A DNA stretch of 64,000 bases from the NCBI GenBank assembly GCA_964648795.1, contig CAZYMB010000002.1:138038-202037 (forward strand). The letters are read 5' to 3'. The first letter of the stretch is position 1. Each line of letters begins with the position of its first letter. Source of the stretch: JAHDDW01 sp964648795 (lineage in GTDB: Bacteria > Actinomycetota > Acidimicrobiia > Acidimicrobiales > SZUA-35). Position numbers and translations under genes: made by a program. The notes under the pieces are model-generated. The model saw nothing but the letters and a program-made list of their open reading frames with translations. It was not told where the DNA came from and ran no database searches. Positions 1 to 9,534 of the stretch are shown here, in pieces.

Positions 1-162
1 TGTAGCGCGCAAGCACGTTACCTACAAAGAAGAACGCTAAGCCTCAAAGTTATCGCAACTCATTCTAGTTGCTAAACTAATTTGCGTACTCGGAATACTG
101 TGTTCGTCTAGTAGGTTTGAAATTACCCTGAGCAATCGCTCAATCAAACCTGAAAGGCAATA

Positions 163-810
163 ATGACACTTGCATCTGCACTAGAGGCACAAGTAGAAGG
201 CTTCAAAGAAGTAGCTCCGTTGGAAGTAATAGAACTAGCAGGAGCCAAAACGCAAGAACTTGCAGAATCTGGAATCGTTGAACAAACACCACAAGTCGGT
301 GATGTACTTAAAGACTTCGAACTTCCGAATGCTCAGGGCGAAAACCGCTCGTTAACTGACTTGCGTGCCGATGGCCCAGTAGTTATCACTTTCTACCGCG
401 GCGGTTGGTGCCCATACTGCAACCTAGAACTAAATGCTTGGCAAGAACAACTAGCAGAAGTCAAAGCTGCTGGAGCAACCCTTGTTGCTATCACTCCAGA
501 GCTTCCCGATTCATCGTTAACGACCGCAGAGAAAAACAATCTAGAGTTTGAGGTTCTAACTGATAAAGACAGTGCCTACATCAAACAGCTAGGCCTTGTT
601 TTCACGCTCGCTGAAGAGCTTCGGCCAGCATACGAGGGCTTTGGAATCGATATCGCCAAGCACAACGGTAACGACACATTCGAGCTACCACTAGCTGCTA
701 CATACGTGGTTAACACTCAGGGCGAAATCGTAAGCGCATGGGCTGACGCCGACTACACAAAGCGTCAAGAACCTAGCGAGGTAGTAGAAATCTTGAAAGG
801 TCTTAACTAA
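163..810 (+). CDS. Peroxiredoxin-like (AhpC/TSA superfamily) protein
   Basis: The 215-residue product is a thioredoxin-fold protein of the AhpC/TSA superfamily, likely reducing peroxides with thiols in the cytosol. A helical N-terminal part (about 1-45) precedes the fold. The redox motif GGWCPYC places cysteines at about 83 and 86, giving a CxxC pair rather than the single peroxidatic cysteine of classical 2-Cys enzymes. This matches the PRX-like-2 group. The start is ATG after a GAAAGG element. The gene stands alone and ends before a strong bidirectional hairpin. Superfamily assignment is firm; peroxidase versus general disulfide reductase activity is not settled by sequence. Confidence 0.85.
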   Translation: MTLASALEAQVEGFKEVAPLEVIELAGAKTQELAESGIVEQTPQVGDVLKDFELPNAQGENRSLTDLRADGPVVITFYRGGWCPYCNLELNAWQEQLAEVKAAGATLVAITPELPDSSLTTAEKNNLEFEVLTDKDSAYIKQLGLVFTLAEELRPAYEGFGIDIAKHNGNDTFELPLAATYVVNTQGEIVSAWADADYTKRQEPSEVVEILKGLN

Positions 811-828
811 CAAACTCTTCAGGGACCG

Positions 829-879
829 CGAAAACGAGTTGTGCGCAGGCCATAGGGATCTGCGCACAACTCGTTTTCG
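829..879. terminator. Bidirectional terminator hairpin, long perfect stem
   Basis: A perfect 20-base inverted repeat (829-848 and 860-879) with an 11-base loop lies between two convergent genes. The outer part of each arm is A/T-rich, giving TTTTCG on either strand after the stem. The inner 11 bases of the stem, GTTGTGCGCAG, recur in the hairpin at 1661-1693. Confidence 0.8.
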
Positions 880-918
880 AATTACATTCACGCCTCGACT
901 GCCGAACGTCCTAATTTG

Positions 919-1581
919 CTAAGTATTTCTAAAAATCATCAACGGTTCGGTGCCAATGAAAGATACCTTATCTCCATCTACTACTACAGCAGCATCATCG
1001 GCAATACCGTAGATTGGAACATTTGGCTGGGACCCGAAAGTACGTCTTAGTTCTTCATTAGTACTTGGATAACCTATCCGATCAACATGAGGGCAAATGC
1101 CGAAGTCAACCAACTCAAGATATGAATCGATCCCGTATTCATTCCCATCAGTCAGCTCCGTTTCAGAAACCAGCACAGGAGTTCGATGGCCAAGGACCAT
1201 GGAGCCAGCCGAACTGCCTACCCAAACCTTTGTTTCCAAAGTATCTCTGATCGAAGTGTCAAAGCCTGTGTCTATAAATGTTCTCATCAAGAAGTCCGTA
1301 TGACCACCAACACAATAGATTGCATCACAGTCTGCCATCTTGTCTACAACCTGGTCCGAGCTCAATGCTCTCAGGTTCACTAACTCAACTGGACCACCAA
1401 ATTTGGTGGCTATAGCATTCAGTTGCATGATGACCCAGCGCTTGTCCCCCGGCTCTCCCGGATAGGCTTCGTTGATAACTGCAAATGAAATCTCGCTGGC
1501 CGGTTTACCTACAAGCTCAATACAAGCATCTACAATTTCTTGAGTTGGAAATCCACCCTCTGATGTAAGTAGCAATCGCAT
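919..1581 (-). CDS. Peptidase S51 (dipeptidase E-like) family protein
   Basis: The 220-residue product resembles peptidase family S51, cytosolic serine peptidases related to PepE (Asp-X dipeptides) and cyanophycinase. The nucleophile elbow GSSAG (about 122-126) puts the serine at about 124, and CVGGHTDFL before it matches the conserved glycine-rich turn. His165 in the segment GICPHVDR is a candidate catalytic histidine. The length is normal for PepE-like enzymes and too short for cyanophycinase. It starts at ATG at 1581 and converges with the peroxiredoxin-like gene. Exact substrate is unknown. Confidence 0.8.
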   Translation of the reverse strand: MRLLLTSEGGFPTQEIVDACIELVGKPASEISFAVINEAYPGEPGDKRWVIMQLNAIATKFGGPVELVNLRALSSDQVVDKMADCDAIYCVGGHTDFLMRTFIDTGFDTSIRDTLETKVWVGSSAGSMVLGHRTPVLVSETELTDGNEYGIDSYLELVDFGICPHVDRIGYPSTNEELRRTFGSQPNVPIYGIADDAAVVVDGDKVSFIGTEPLMIFRNT

Positions 1582-1660
1582 AGTCCAAGATTACACAAAG
1601 TGAAGGTTGCGCTTTCGGTCAATCTGAAAATTAGTCGGCAAAGCACTTCCGGTAAAAACA

Positions 1661-1693
1661 GTTGTGCGCAGACTGTATTAGCCTGCGCACAAC
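1661..1693 (-). terminator. Intrinsic terminator of the sigma-factor gene
   Basis: An 11-base perfect inverted repeat (GTTGTGCGCAG / CTGCGCACAAC) has an 11-base loop. Read on the minus strand it follows the stop of the sigma gene and is followed by TGTTTTTACC, a typical T-run. The stem is identical to the core of the hairpin at 829-879. Confidence 0.8.
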
Positions 1694-1719
1694 CATGGTA
1701 TTAGATTAGATTTGTTGTT

Positions 1720-2679
1720 CTATTGTTTTCGAACAGCTGAACTTGCCAACTTGCGAACCGGGATGAAAGGCTCTTCGGGGATTTGATACTCATCATCCCA
1801 AGTTGTAAGTCGCTCATGCCAATCAGAAGCCGTTCCAATTGAGTCAGAGAATGCTGCTCTTCGTTTAGCTACTTTGCCCACAGGTTTATCAGAATCATCT
1901 TCAATTGTGTATTGAGCTTCGATACCAAGCTTTAGTGCTTGCAGGGCCTCACTTCGAAGTTGAGATACTCGAGACTCTGTGACGTTTAGATACTGAGCTA
2001 GTTGTTTAGATGACTTTCCTTCTAGGAAGTAACCGATAATGACTGCTCGTTGGCGTTCTGGCAGAAGCCTTACAGCGTCACGCAGGTAAGAGTGGATCTC
2101 TCGGCCTTCTAGTTCTTCAGTAGGGTCAATGGCCTTTGGGTCACTTAGTACATCAACAAGAGTTAGTTCTTCATCAGATGAGTCATTGGTCTCGTGGTCT
2201 AATGCCAGAACGACAGATCGGAATAGACGGTCTTGGATTCTAGCTAGGTCTGAGCGGGACATTCCCATCTCTTTTGCTGTCTCATGATTCTCAGGAACTC
2301 GTCCAAGTCGAGAAGCTAATTGTTGTTCGGTTGCTTCAAGGCGACGTGCTAGAAGTCGCACAGAGCGTGGTGCCCAGTCTGCTGCTCTCACTGAGTCAAG
2401 GATTGCGCCACGTATTCTTTGAGCGGCAAATCGTTCGAATGGTACGCCTCGTGAAGCGTCAAAGCGACGAGAAGCTTCTACTAGACCAAGCGCTCCAGCT
2501 CTTGCTAGCTCTTCACGATCAACGTGTCTTGGAAAGTGCACCGCTACTTGGAACACCACATGGTTTACTAACTCAACGTTTGCTTCGATACGAGCGTTGA
2601 TTTCAGTAAGATCCATTTCTGGTTCCTGAGCGTCAGTCTTGGTTTTGTTTGCTTTGGTTTTATTAGCCACTTTGTTCAC
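1720..2679 (-). CDS. RNA polymerase sigma factor, FliA/WhiG type
   Basis: The 319-residue product is a sigma-70 family factor of the sigma-28 (FliA/WhiG/SigF) branch. Region 2 lies at about 30-105, with REELARAGALGLVEASRRFD followed by an AAQRIRGAILD helix. Region 3 is at about 105-190 and region 4 at about 200-255, with the motif LPERQRAVIIGYFLEGKSS and a helix-turn-helix. A charged C-terminal tail of about 65 residues is extra to the usual family length. The start is GTG. No flagellar genes are in the window, so a developmental or stress role like WhiG is as likely as motility control; this is inference. Confidence 0.85.
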   Translation of the reverse strand: MNKVANKTKANKTKTDAQEPEMDLTEINARIEANVELVNHVVFQVAVHFPRHVDREELARAGALGLVEASRRFDASRGVPFERFAAQRIRGAILDSVRAADWAPRSVRLLARRLEATEQQLASRLGRVPENHETAKEMGMSRSDLARIQDRLFRSVVLALDHETNDSSDEELTLVDVLSDPKAIDPTEELEGREIHSYLRDAVRLLPERQRAVIIGYFLEGKSSKQLAQYLNVTESRVSQLRSEALQALKLGIEAQYTIEDDSDKPVGKVAKRRAAFSDSIGTASDWHERLTTWDDEYQIPEEPFIPVRKLASSAVRKQ

Positions 2680-2839
2680 CCCGTTGGCCCGGATAATCCG
2701 GTTCGTTTTTGTTAGAACACAGTTAACGACACAAAGTGAGAAAACCTTTAGCGAAAATCTAAAGAAATTTCGTTATCGATAGTAACGGTAAATAAACCTC
2801 GCTTCTTTAGCGAAATAGGCCGGACGGTCTAACCCTGAT
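2680..2839 (-). promoter_or_regulatory. Upstream region of the sigma gene with palindrome and direct repeats
   Basis: This 160-base spacer upstream of the sigma gene holds a 13-base palindrome with halves CCGGAT/ATCCGG (2689-2701), ten bases before the GTG start. It also has two direct copies of CTTTAGCGAAA (2746-2756 and 2805-2815) and a CGTTA/TAACG inverted pair between them. The arrangement suggests autoregulation or repressor control. No specific regulator can be named. Confidence 0.35.
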
Positions 2840-3937
2840 CTAATATCGAAAAACTCGAATTCCTGCCCCAGCAACTGCTGCCAGGACCTCATCTGTGGAT
2901 CTGAGGCCCGCAAGGCCGTATGCGCCTCGAGGCAGCTCATGGCTAAGTTGAAGCTCTGCTACTGCTGCCACTACTTCTGCTGATATATAGCTTGGGCTAC
3001 CGGAAACTCCATAGACAACCGTCGAGGAAGCCCCATCACTTTCACCATTAGCTTCAACACGAATACCAGCTGGACCACCATCTGTATGCGGAGGACGCAA
3101 CATTGGCAGCCTTGAAGTTAACCTATCTCTTCTGTTGGCGGCGAGGCGGGCACGAATCTTAGGAACTTCTAGAAAGGGTCTGAGCAACAGCGGTGACGCT
3201 AGCGCTGCCCTATAACAGTCCCGACCCCCAATTGGCTCCGGAAACCAATGCAGCAGCCGACCTGTCCCCGACTGGCCGTGCTGCCAAGCACCGTCAACCC
3301 AATTTAGTGTCTTGCCTTTTAACGAGCTATGGTGGCTTCTCGCACACGCTGGGCCAGCGGTTCCTGCCTTAGATATGACGACATCGGAACATTCATCCAA
3401 CTGATTAGCCGCTTTAACTGCCAATAAACAGCTAAGACCGGGGCTTAAACCAGCACCTATTATGAGAGATGTGTCGTTGTTTTCTGCTAACTCAGATAGC
3501 TCTTTTAGGTCTTGGCATTCCTCTAAGTCATCTGACAGCGTGATAACTGTAACTCCTGCGGTTAGCGCTTGACGAGCGAATCGGGTGTGAGTTCGCCGGG
3601 GCGTTGCAATAACTACCAGGTCGACGTTGGCCTGTTTAATCTCTTCAGCTGACCAATCGCTAGCGTTAGAGCGTGTGGCCAACTTAACTCTAAACCCACT
3701 TCGGATTAGGGATTGCTCTATTGCTCTACCCGTTAGCCCATACCCAAAAATTAAGGCAACTTCACCAACAGCTTCCGAACCGTCGAAGTCCTCCTCACTA
3801 AAGTTGACACGCTGCCAATGGTCATGAGTATCTTGGATTGCTTGACTCGAATTTGATTGAGAACGCACAAAAATCGAAGCAAGGCCAGTCAGGCCAAGTG
3901 CTAGCACCACCCGTCGAGCTAGTTCTAATATCCGCAT
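2840..3937 (-). CDS. NAD(P)-binding Rossmann-fold protein, saccharopine-dehydrogenase-like
   Basis: The 365-residue product has a nucleotide-binding glycine motif GYGLTG (about 65-70) after a beta strand. DLVVIATPRRTH and TVITLSDD follow, as in saccharopine dehydrogenase or Gfo/Idh-like Rossmann proteins. The N-terminus (about 8-24) is hydrophobic and could be a membrane anchor or signal segment. Alternatively the start may be further downstream. The C-terminal half has GLSPGLSCLLA, as in this superfamily. It sits just downstream of tRNA-Ile in the same direction. The substrate cannot be inferred. Confidence 0.6.
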   Translation of the reverse strand: MRILELARRVVLALGLTGLASIFVRSQSNSSQAIQDTHDHWQRVNFSEEDFDGSEAVGEVALIFGYGLTGRAIEQSLIRSGFRVKLATRSNASDWSAEEIKQANVDLVVIATPRRTHTRFARQALTAGVTVITLSDDLEECQDLKELSELAENNDTSLIIGAGLSPGLSCLLAVKAANQLDECSDVVISKAGTAGPACARSHHSSLKGKTLNWVDGAWQHGQSGTGRLLHWFPEPIGGRDCYRAALASPLLLRPFLEVPKIRARLAANRRDRLTSRLPMLRPPHTDGGPAGIRVEANGESDGASSTVVYGVSGSPSYISAEVVAAVAELQLSHELPRGAYGLAGLRSTDEVLAAVAGAGIRVFRY

Positions 3938-3959
3938 TGACGCCTTTCGGCTTATCTAG

Positions 3960-4033
<74 letters not shown>

Positions 4034-4069
4034 AGACTCATTGAATCTAGTGGTTGATTGACGAATTAA

Positions 4070-5095
4070 CTACCTAGAGTCTCGACTCGTAGTTGACAGC
4101 TCTTCTTCAACGACAGTTACCCGGATTCCACCTACAAGGTCCGATATAAGGTTGAATATCACTGCAAATAGCACGTGTAGCAAAGTCCCCAGAATAACTA
4201 AGATAAAGGAGAACTGAGCTAGTGCTGTTGCCAATGGCCGCAATCGAATCTCGAATACTTCCAGATTGAATAGTTGTTGAATCTGAGTCTCAACTTGCTC
4301 AAGCAGATTCAGCTGTACCGAGAGAACGAAGACCAACAAGGTGGCTATAAATATGGACCCTACCACGACTAAATGAAAGATCACAGAGAATGTTAGTACC
4401 GACCATGGGTCGATGTGGCGTATAACCCGTCGCACTTTACGAGCACGAAGGCGTTTACCATTGTCAGAGGCAAACCATCTCTCGAAGAAGGAACCTCGTG
4501 AGTCTCTTACTGGACCGCCTTGACTAGCGGCTGCAGCGGCACCAACGACGGGCACACTAGCGTCCACAACTCCCCCTGTGCCTTTCGGTGCGGGTTTAGG
4601 TTCGACACGAGTAGTCGAGGTTTGTGTTGTTGATTCTAGCTCAACATCTGTTTCCTCATCAGACTCTATATCTTCATTTACTGCTTCGACTGTCTCTGTT
4701 TCGTCTAGCTCGAGGTCTTCTTCATCTTCTCGATCTTCTTGTTGTTCAGAATCGAAGTCGTCTATTCCAGTCGGGTCTGAGTCGTCTTTGTCTTTAGTCT
4801 CGTCGTCAATATCCTCTTCATCTAAGTCATCATCTGTATCTTCTTCGTCAACGCTCGCATCAGACTCCTCAACATCGTCGGCTTCGGCACCATCATTGTC
4901 TTGATCTTGGGGTCCAGTCTCTTCTACTTCGTCTTCGCCGGTGCCCGACATAAAGAACTCAGCAGTTGACTCACCCTGAGAATCAGCGGCAGCGGATGCT
5001 GTTGATTCGGATTCGTTCAAATCTTTCGAGTCTGAACTATCAGACTTGTCTTCAGAAGATTTTTTGCTGTTTCGTTTTCTCGACTTTCGACTCAT
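4070..5095 (-). CDS. DUF3566 transmembrane protein with long acidic N-terminus
   Basis: The 341-residue product carries a C-terminal DUF3566 membrane domain with two predicted helices (about 235-260 and 295-320) flanked by IDPWSVLTFSVIFHL and NLISDLVGGIRVTVVEEE. Roughly the first 180 residues are low-complexity Asp/Glu/Ser, followed by an Ala/Gly linker. Its start codon overlaps the gyrA stop (ATGA), so it is cotranscribed with gyrB-gyrA, as in other Actinobacteria. In mycobacteria this gene neighbours the gyrase operon; a cell-envelope or division role has been suggested for relatives. The acidic tail makes it longer than usual. Confidence 0.85.
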   Translation of the reverse strand: MSRKSRKRNSKKSSEDKSDSSDSKDLNESESTASAAADSQGESTAEFFMSGTGEDEVEETGPQDQDNDGAEADDVEESDASVDEEDTDDDLDEEDIDDETKDKDDSDPTGIDDFDSEQQEDREDEEDLELDETETVEAVNEDIESDEETDVELESTTQTSTTRVEPKPAPKGTGGVVDASVPVVGAAAAASQGGPVRDSRGSFFERWFASDNGKRLRARKVRRVIRHIDPWSVLTFSVIFHLVVVGSIFIATLLVFVLSVQLNLLEQVETQIQQLFNLEVFEIRLRPLATALAQFSFILVILGTLLHVLFAVIFNLISDLVGGIRVTVVEEELSTTSRDSR

Positions 5096-7551
5096 TCATC
5101 TTCCTCGGTTTCAGTATGAAGAAGCCTAGCTGCAGCTGCGACACTATCTTGATCATCTAAGTTCATTACTCGAACGCCACTGGCATCACGGCCTTGTTGC
5201 GAGATGTCCTCAGCTCTAGTACGAATCATAATTCCGTTAGTTGAAACTAGGAGTAGCTCATCTTTTGGTGAGACGAACTTGGCACAGACAACCTTGCCTT
5301 TGGCAGGATTGACCTTTGCACATCTAACTCCTAAGCCACCACGGTTCTTTGGTGAGAATAGTTCAGGGTCAGTTCGTTTTCCGAAGCCTTCAGAGGTAAT
5401 AACCAAGAATTCAGCATCTGAACGAAGAACGTTACAACTAACAAGCTGATCGCCTTCTCTGAACTTCATTCCCTTTACACCAGCAGCGGTACGACCCATT
5501 GCTCTAACGTGCTCTTCTGAGAAGCGGATAGCTTGACCTTGTTCTGAGGTCATAAAGATATGATCTTCGCCATTAGTAGGTACTACCGAAACTAGCTCAT
5601 CGCCGTCGTTCAGCTTTATGGCGATAAGCCCGGACTTGAGGTTGGTGTCATAAGCAGTGAACTGCGTTTTCTTGACTCGACCTTGACGTGTAGCGAAAAA
5701 CAAGAATCTGTTTGTCTCATAATCACGAGTGTCTACTACTGCCTGAATGGTCTCACCATTCTCCAGAGGCAAAATATTTACTAGTGCGGTACCCCGAGCG
5801 GTACGCGACGTGATTGGGATCGTGTGAGCCTTCTTACGATATACCTTGCCCTTTGTTGAGAAGAACAATAAGTAAGCGTGGGCTGTTGTGTGGATTAGAT
5901 GGTCGACTATGTCTTCATCATCTTTGGTCTTTGCTCCAGCTACACCACGTCCACCTCGACCTTGCGTCTTAAACTCGTCAGCTGATACTGACTTGATATA
6001 GCCAGACGACGTAAGGGTAACAACAAGGTCTTCGTCATCGATTAAGTCTTCAATGTCAATCTCACCTGGGTCATCAATCATTATTGACTGACGCGGTGTT
6101 GCGTACTTATCTCTGACCTCTCCTAGCTCTTCCTTAATCACTTCTCGGAGTCGTTGGTCATCAGCCAAGATAGCTTTCAACTCTTTGATTACCTTGGCGA
6201 GCTCGGCTAACTCATTCTCGAGGTTTGTTCGCCCTAACCTTGTGAGGCGGTGTAGTTGCATGTCAAGAATGTGGTCGGCTTGACGCTCCGAGAACTCAAA
6301 AGTGTCGCCCATTAAGGCGCCTTTTGCTGCCGCACGGTCTGCGCTTTGCTTGATAGCTTCAATGATCTGATCAATCAGGTCGAGAGCTTTTAGCAGGCCT
6401 TCGATAATATGGGCACGAGCTTCTGCCTTAGCTAGGCGGAATTTGGTACGTCGTGTGACGACTTCAACTTGATGGTCTATGTAAGCGACTAGAGCTTCTC
6501 GCAGGTTGAGTGTTCTGGGAATGCCGTCAACTAGTGCAACCAAGTTAACGCCAAACGATGTTTGCATTGGGGTGTGCTTGTACAAGTTGTTGAGGACAAC
6601 GGTCGAGTTAGCGTCTCGGCGCAGTTCGAAGACCATTCGTGTCTTGCCTTTGGCGGACTCATTTCGAATTTCCCGAATACCTTCGAGCGCTCCTCTTTCG
6701 ATAAGCTCAGCGGTCTTGCGTTCGATTTGTTCTACAGACGTCTGGTATGGAACTTCGGTAACAACAATTGTGTCGCTTCGTTTACCAGGAACGATCTCTG
6801 CAACAGCACGAATCTTTACTGAACCTCTACCTGTTTGGTAAGCAGCTCGTGACCCAGCACGCCCTAGAATTTGGCCTTTAGTCGGGAAGTCGGGAGCCTT
6901 TACAAACTCCATCAAGTCAACGGGCTGTGCATCTGGATTATCGATTAGGTGCATTGTTGCATCGATTACTTCGCCCAAGTTATGCGGTGGAATGTTGGTG
7001 GCCATACCAACGGCAATCCCCTGGCTTCCGTTTACTAGAAGGTTAGGGAAGCGACTTGGCAACACTGTTGGCTCTGCGTGCTTGCCATCGAAGTTGTCTG
7101 CAAAATCAACTGTGTCCTCGTCGATGTCGGCGAGCAACTCCATAGCTATCTTCTCGAGGCGACACTCTGTGTATCTGTAAGCAGCTGGTGGGTCATCGGG
7201 CGAACCGAAGTTGCCGTGCGGATCAATTAGACGATGCCGTAGTGAAAAGTTTTGACCCATTCGTACAAGTGAGTCATAGATTGCTTGGTCACCGTGAGGG
7301 TGGTACTTACCAATTACGTCACCAACAACAGTTGCACACTTAACGTGGCCTCTATCTGGGCGGTGGCCTGCGTCAAACATTGACCAGAGGATGCGGCGAT
7401 GCACTGGCTTCAGTCCATCTCGAGCGTCGGGCAAAGCACGCGACACAATCACCGACATGGCATATTCCAAGAAGGACTGCTCCATCTCAGTTTGGATATC
7501 GATTGGTTCTATGTCTTGCTCGTCTAGATCTGTTGTTGGGATATCAGTCAT
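5092..7551 (-). CDS. gyrA: DNA gyrase subunit A
   Basis: The 819-residue breakage-reunion subunit of gyrase introduces negative supercoils together with GyrB. The catalytic tyrosine is Tyr127 in AAYRYTECRL. The quinolone-determining region GKYHPHGDQAIYDSLVRM has Gln89 at the position of E. coli Ser83 and Asp93 at the position of Asp87. The C-terminal half is the beta-pinwheel wrapping domain with repeats such as GRGGRGV (the GyrA box) and GGLGVRC. It starts at ATG 12 bases after the gyrB stop and overlaps the DUF3566 gene by 4 bases. Length is normal for the family. Confidence 0.97.
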   Translation of the reverse strand: MTDIPTTDLDEQDIEPIDIQTEMEQSFLEYAMSVIVSRALPDARDGLKPVHRRILWSMFDAGHRPDRGHVKCATVVGDVIGKYHPHGDQAIYDSLVRMGQNFSLRHRLIDPHGNFGSPDDPPAAYRYTECRLEKIAMELLADIDEDTVDFADNFDGKHAEPTVLPSRFPNLLVNGSQGIAVGMATNIPPHNLGEVIDATMHLIDNPDAQPVDLMEFVKAPDFPTKGQILGRAGSRAAYQTGRGSVKIRAVAEIVPGKRSDTIVVTEVPYQTSVEQIERKTAELIERGALEGIREIRNESAKGKTRMVFELRRDANSTVVLNNLYKHTPMQTSFGVNLVALVDGIPRTLNLREALVAYIDHQVEVVTRRTKFRLAKAEARAHIIEGLLKALDLIDQIIEAIKQSADRAAAKGALMGDTFEFSERQADHILDMQLHRLTRLGRTNLENELAELAKVIKELKAILADDQRLREVIKEELGEVRDKYATPRQSIMIDDPGEIDIEDLIDDEDLVVTLTSSGYIKSVSADEFKTQGRGGRGVAGAKTKDDEDIVDHLIHTTAHAYLLFFSTKGKVYRKKAHTIPITSRTARGTALVNILPLENGETIQAVVDTRDYETNRFLFFATRQGRVKKTQFTAYDTNLKSGLIAIKLNDGDELVSVVPTNGEDHIFMTSEQGQAIRFSEEHVRAMGRTAAGVKGMKFREGDQLVSCNVLRSDAEFLVITSEGFGKRTDPELFSPKNRGGLGVRCAKVNPAKGKVVCAKFVSPKDELLLVSTNGIMIRTRAEDISQQGRDASGVRVMNLDDQDSVAAAARLLHTETEEDE

Positions 7552-7563
7552 TTTGTTCTCGTT

Positions 7564-9534
7564 CTATATGTCTAGGAAACGCACGTCGTCTGCGTTGGTC
7601 TGGATAAAGTTCTTGCGGCTTTCTACGTCATCGCCCATAAGCACGGAGAAGACTTCGTCGGCCTTGGCCGCCTGGTCCGCAGTGACTTGCAGTAGTGTTC
7701 GCTTCTCTGGGTCCATCGTGGTGTCCCACAGCTCTACTGCGTCCATCTCTCCAAGGCCTTTAAGGCGTTGGAACTCTGCGTTTGGCTTAGTCTTTAGATA
7801 CTCATCTCGAGCGATGTCATCTTTCAGGTAAATCTTTGTCTTGCCTACTTCTGTCGAGAAAAGCGGAGGCTGCGCTATGTATACGTAGCCGGCTTCGACC
7901 ATTGGTCGCATTTGACGATAGAAGAACGTCAGTAGCAGGGTTCTGATGTGACTACCATCAACATCCGCGTCAGCTAGAAGAATGATCTTGTGATAGCGAG
8001 CTTTCTCGAGATCAAACTCTTCCTCGCCAATTCCGGCACCAATTGCTTGGATCAGCGAGATGACTTCTGTGTTTTTGAACATACGATCTATACGTGCACG
8101 CTCAACATTTAGGATCTTGCCCCGAATCGGCAGGATCGCCATTGTTCTTGGGTCACGAGCTTCTTTAGCCGAACCACCCGCCGAGTTACCCTCCACTATG
8201 TAGATTTCTGATTCTTCCGGGTCGTTACTTTGACAGTCTGCGAGCTTACCTGGGAGACCTGCGCCATCTAGCGCCGACTTACGTCGAATAGTTGCTCGAG
8301 CATTTGTGGCCGCAATACGAGCCTTCGCTGCCTGAACTGACTTGTTAAGAATTAGCTTTGCTTCGTTCGGGTTCTCTTCGAACCACTCACGTAGACGTTC
8401 ATTCGTTGCTTTCTCGACCAAAGAACGAACCGATACGTTTCCAAGTTTAGATTTGGTCTGACCTTCGAACTGTGGTTCAACAACTCGTACCGAGATGATG
8501 GCAGTTAAACCTTCACGAATGTCTTCGCCCTGTAGGTTGTCCTCTTTTTCTTTGAGGATTCCTTTGTCACGAGCATAAGCGTTAACGGTTCGGGTTAGAG
8601 CTGTTCGGAACCCTTGTTCGTGCATACCACCTTCGATGGTGTTGATACCGTTGGCAAATGAGTGAATGCCATCTGTCTGGTATCCGGTGTTCCAGCTAAA
8701 CGCAATTTCGACTGTTTCGTCTTCGCCGTCTTCTTCGAACCAACCAACCTGACTGAAGAGCTCTTCTTTAGATTTGTTTAGGTGCGCAACAAAGTCTTTG
8801 ATACCGCCGTCATAGCGAAGGGTGATTGGCTCAAATTCAGGATCTCGTTCATCAACAATGTAGAACTCGAGACCTGCGTTTAAGAAAGCCATCATCTGGA
8901 AGCGGTCTGCCAAAGTTTTTGTTACAAATGAAATCCCTTCTTTAAAGATCGCTGGATCTGGCCAGAACGTGACGCTCGTGCCGGTTACCGGGTTGCCGTC
9001 ATCGTCTTTTGGTGACTTCCCAATTACCTTGAGCTTGTCAGCTGGTTGTCCACCGTCTTTAAATGACATTTGGTGAGTTGAGCCATCGCGGTCAATTTCT
9101 ACTTCTACTTTTGTTGAGAGTGCGTTTACAACAGAGATACCTACACCGTGCAAACCTCCCGAAACTTTGTAACCACCGTCACCGAATTTACCACCAGCGT
9201 GAAGAACAGTTAGTACTACCTCAGCTGCTGTCAGGTCATCATATTTTGGGTGTTTCCCCACAGGGATACCACGACCATCATCGGTAACGGTTACTCCACC
9301 ATCGTCTCTAACAGTTACAACGATTCGACCACAGTGACCGGCCATTGCTTCGTCAACAGAGTTGTCAACAACTTCCCATACAAGGTGATGTAGACCTGTT
9401 GGACCGGTGGACCCAATGTACATGCCAGGTCTTTTTCTGACCGCTTCTAAGCCTTCGAGGACTTGAATATCTGAGGCTGAATATGTCGGATTTGCTGATT
9501 TAGGACTGCTGGTATTGTCTGAGGTTGTGGACAT
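7564..9534 (-). CDS. gyrB: DNA gyrase subunit B
   Basis: The 656-residue ATPase subunit of gyrase has a GHKL ATP-binding domain at the N-terminus (VDNSVDEAMAGHCG, DDGRGIPVGKHPKYD, HAGGKFG). It also has the transducer domain and a TOPRIM domain with EGNSAGGSA and DADVDGSHIRTLLLT. The C-terminus QTNADDVRFLDI is typical. It forms one transcription unit with gyrA and the DUF3566 gene and is separated by 217 bases from the recF-dciA genes upstream. That gap probably holds its own promoter. Confidence 0.97.
   Translation of the reverse strand: MSTTSDNTSSPKSANPTYSASDIQVLEGLEAVRKRPGMYIGSTGPTGLHHLVWEVVDNSVDEAMAGHCGRIVVTVRDDGGVTVTDDGRGIPVGKHPKYDDLTAAEVVLTVLHAGGKFGDGGYKVSGGLHGVGISVVNALSTKVEVEIDRDGSTHQMSFKDGGQPADKLKVIGKSPKDDDGNPVTGTSVTFWPDPAIFKEGISFVTKTLADRFQMMAFLNAGLEFYIVDERDPEFEPITLRYDGGIKDFVAHLNKSKEELFSQVGWFEEDGEDETVEIAFSWNTGYQTDGIHSFANGINTIEGGMHEQGFRTALTRTVNAYARDKGILKEKEDNLQGEDIREGLTAIISVRVVEPQFEGQTKSKLGNVSVRSLVEKATNERLREWFEENPNEAKLILNKSVQAAKARIAATNARATIRRKSALDGAGLPGKLADCQSNDPEESEIYIVEGNSAGGSAKEARDPRTMAILPIRGKILNVERARIDRMFKNTEVISLIQAIGAGIGEEEFDLEKARYHKIILLADADVDGSHIRTLLLTFFYRQMRPMVEAGYVYIAQPPLFSTEVGKTKIYLKDDIARDEYLKTKPNAEFQRLKGLGEMDAVELWDTTMDPEKRTLLQVTADQAAKADEVFSVLMGDDVESRKNFIQTNADDVRFLDI

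Noticed and set aside
4578..4904. Long Ser-rich ORF on the plus strand
   Set aside because: It is the antisense of the Asp/Glu-rich DUF3566 N-terminus; low-complexity codons give a spurious open frame.
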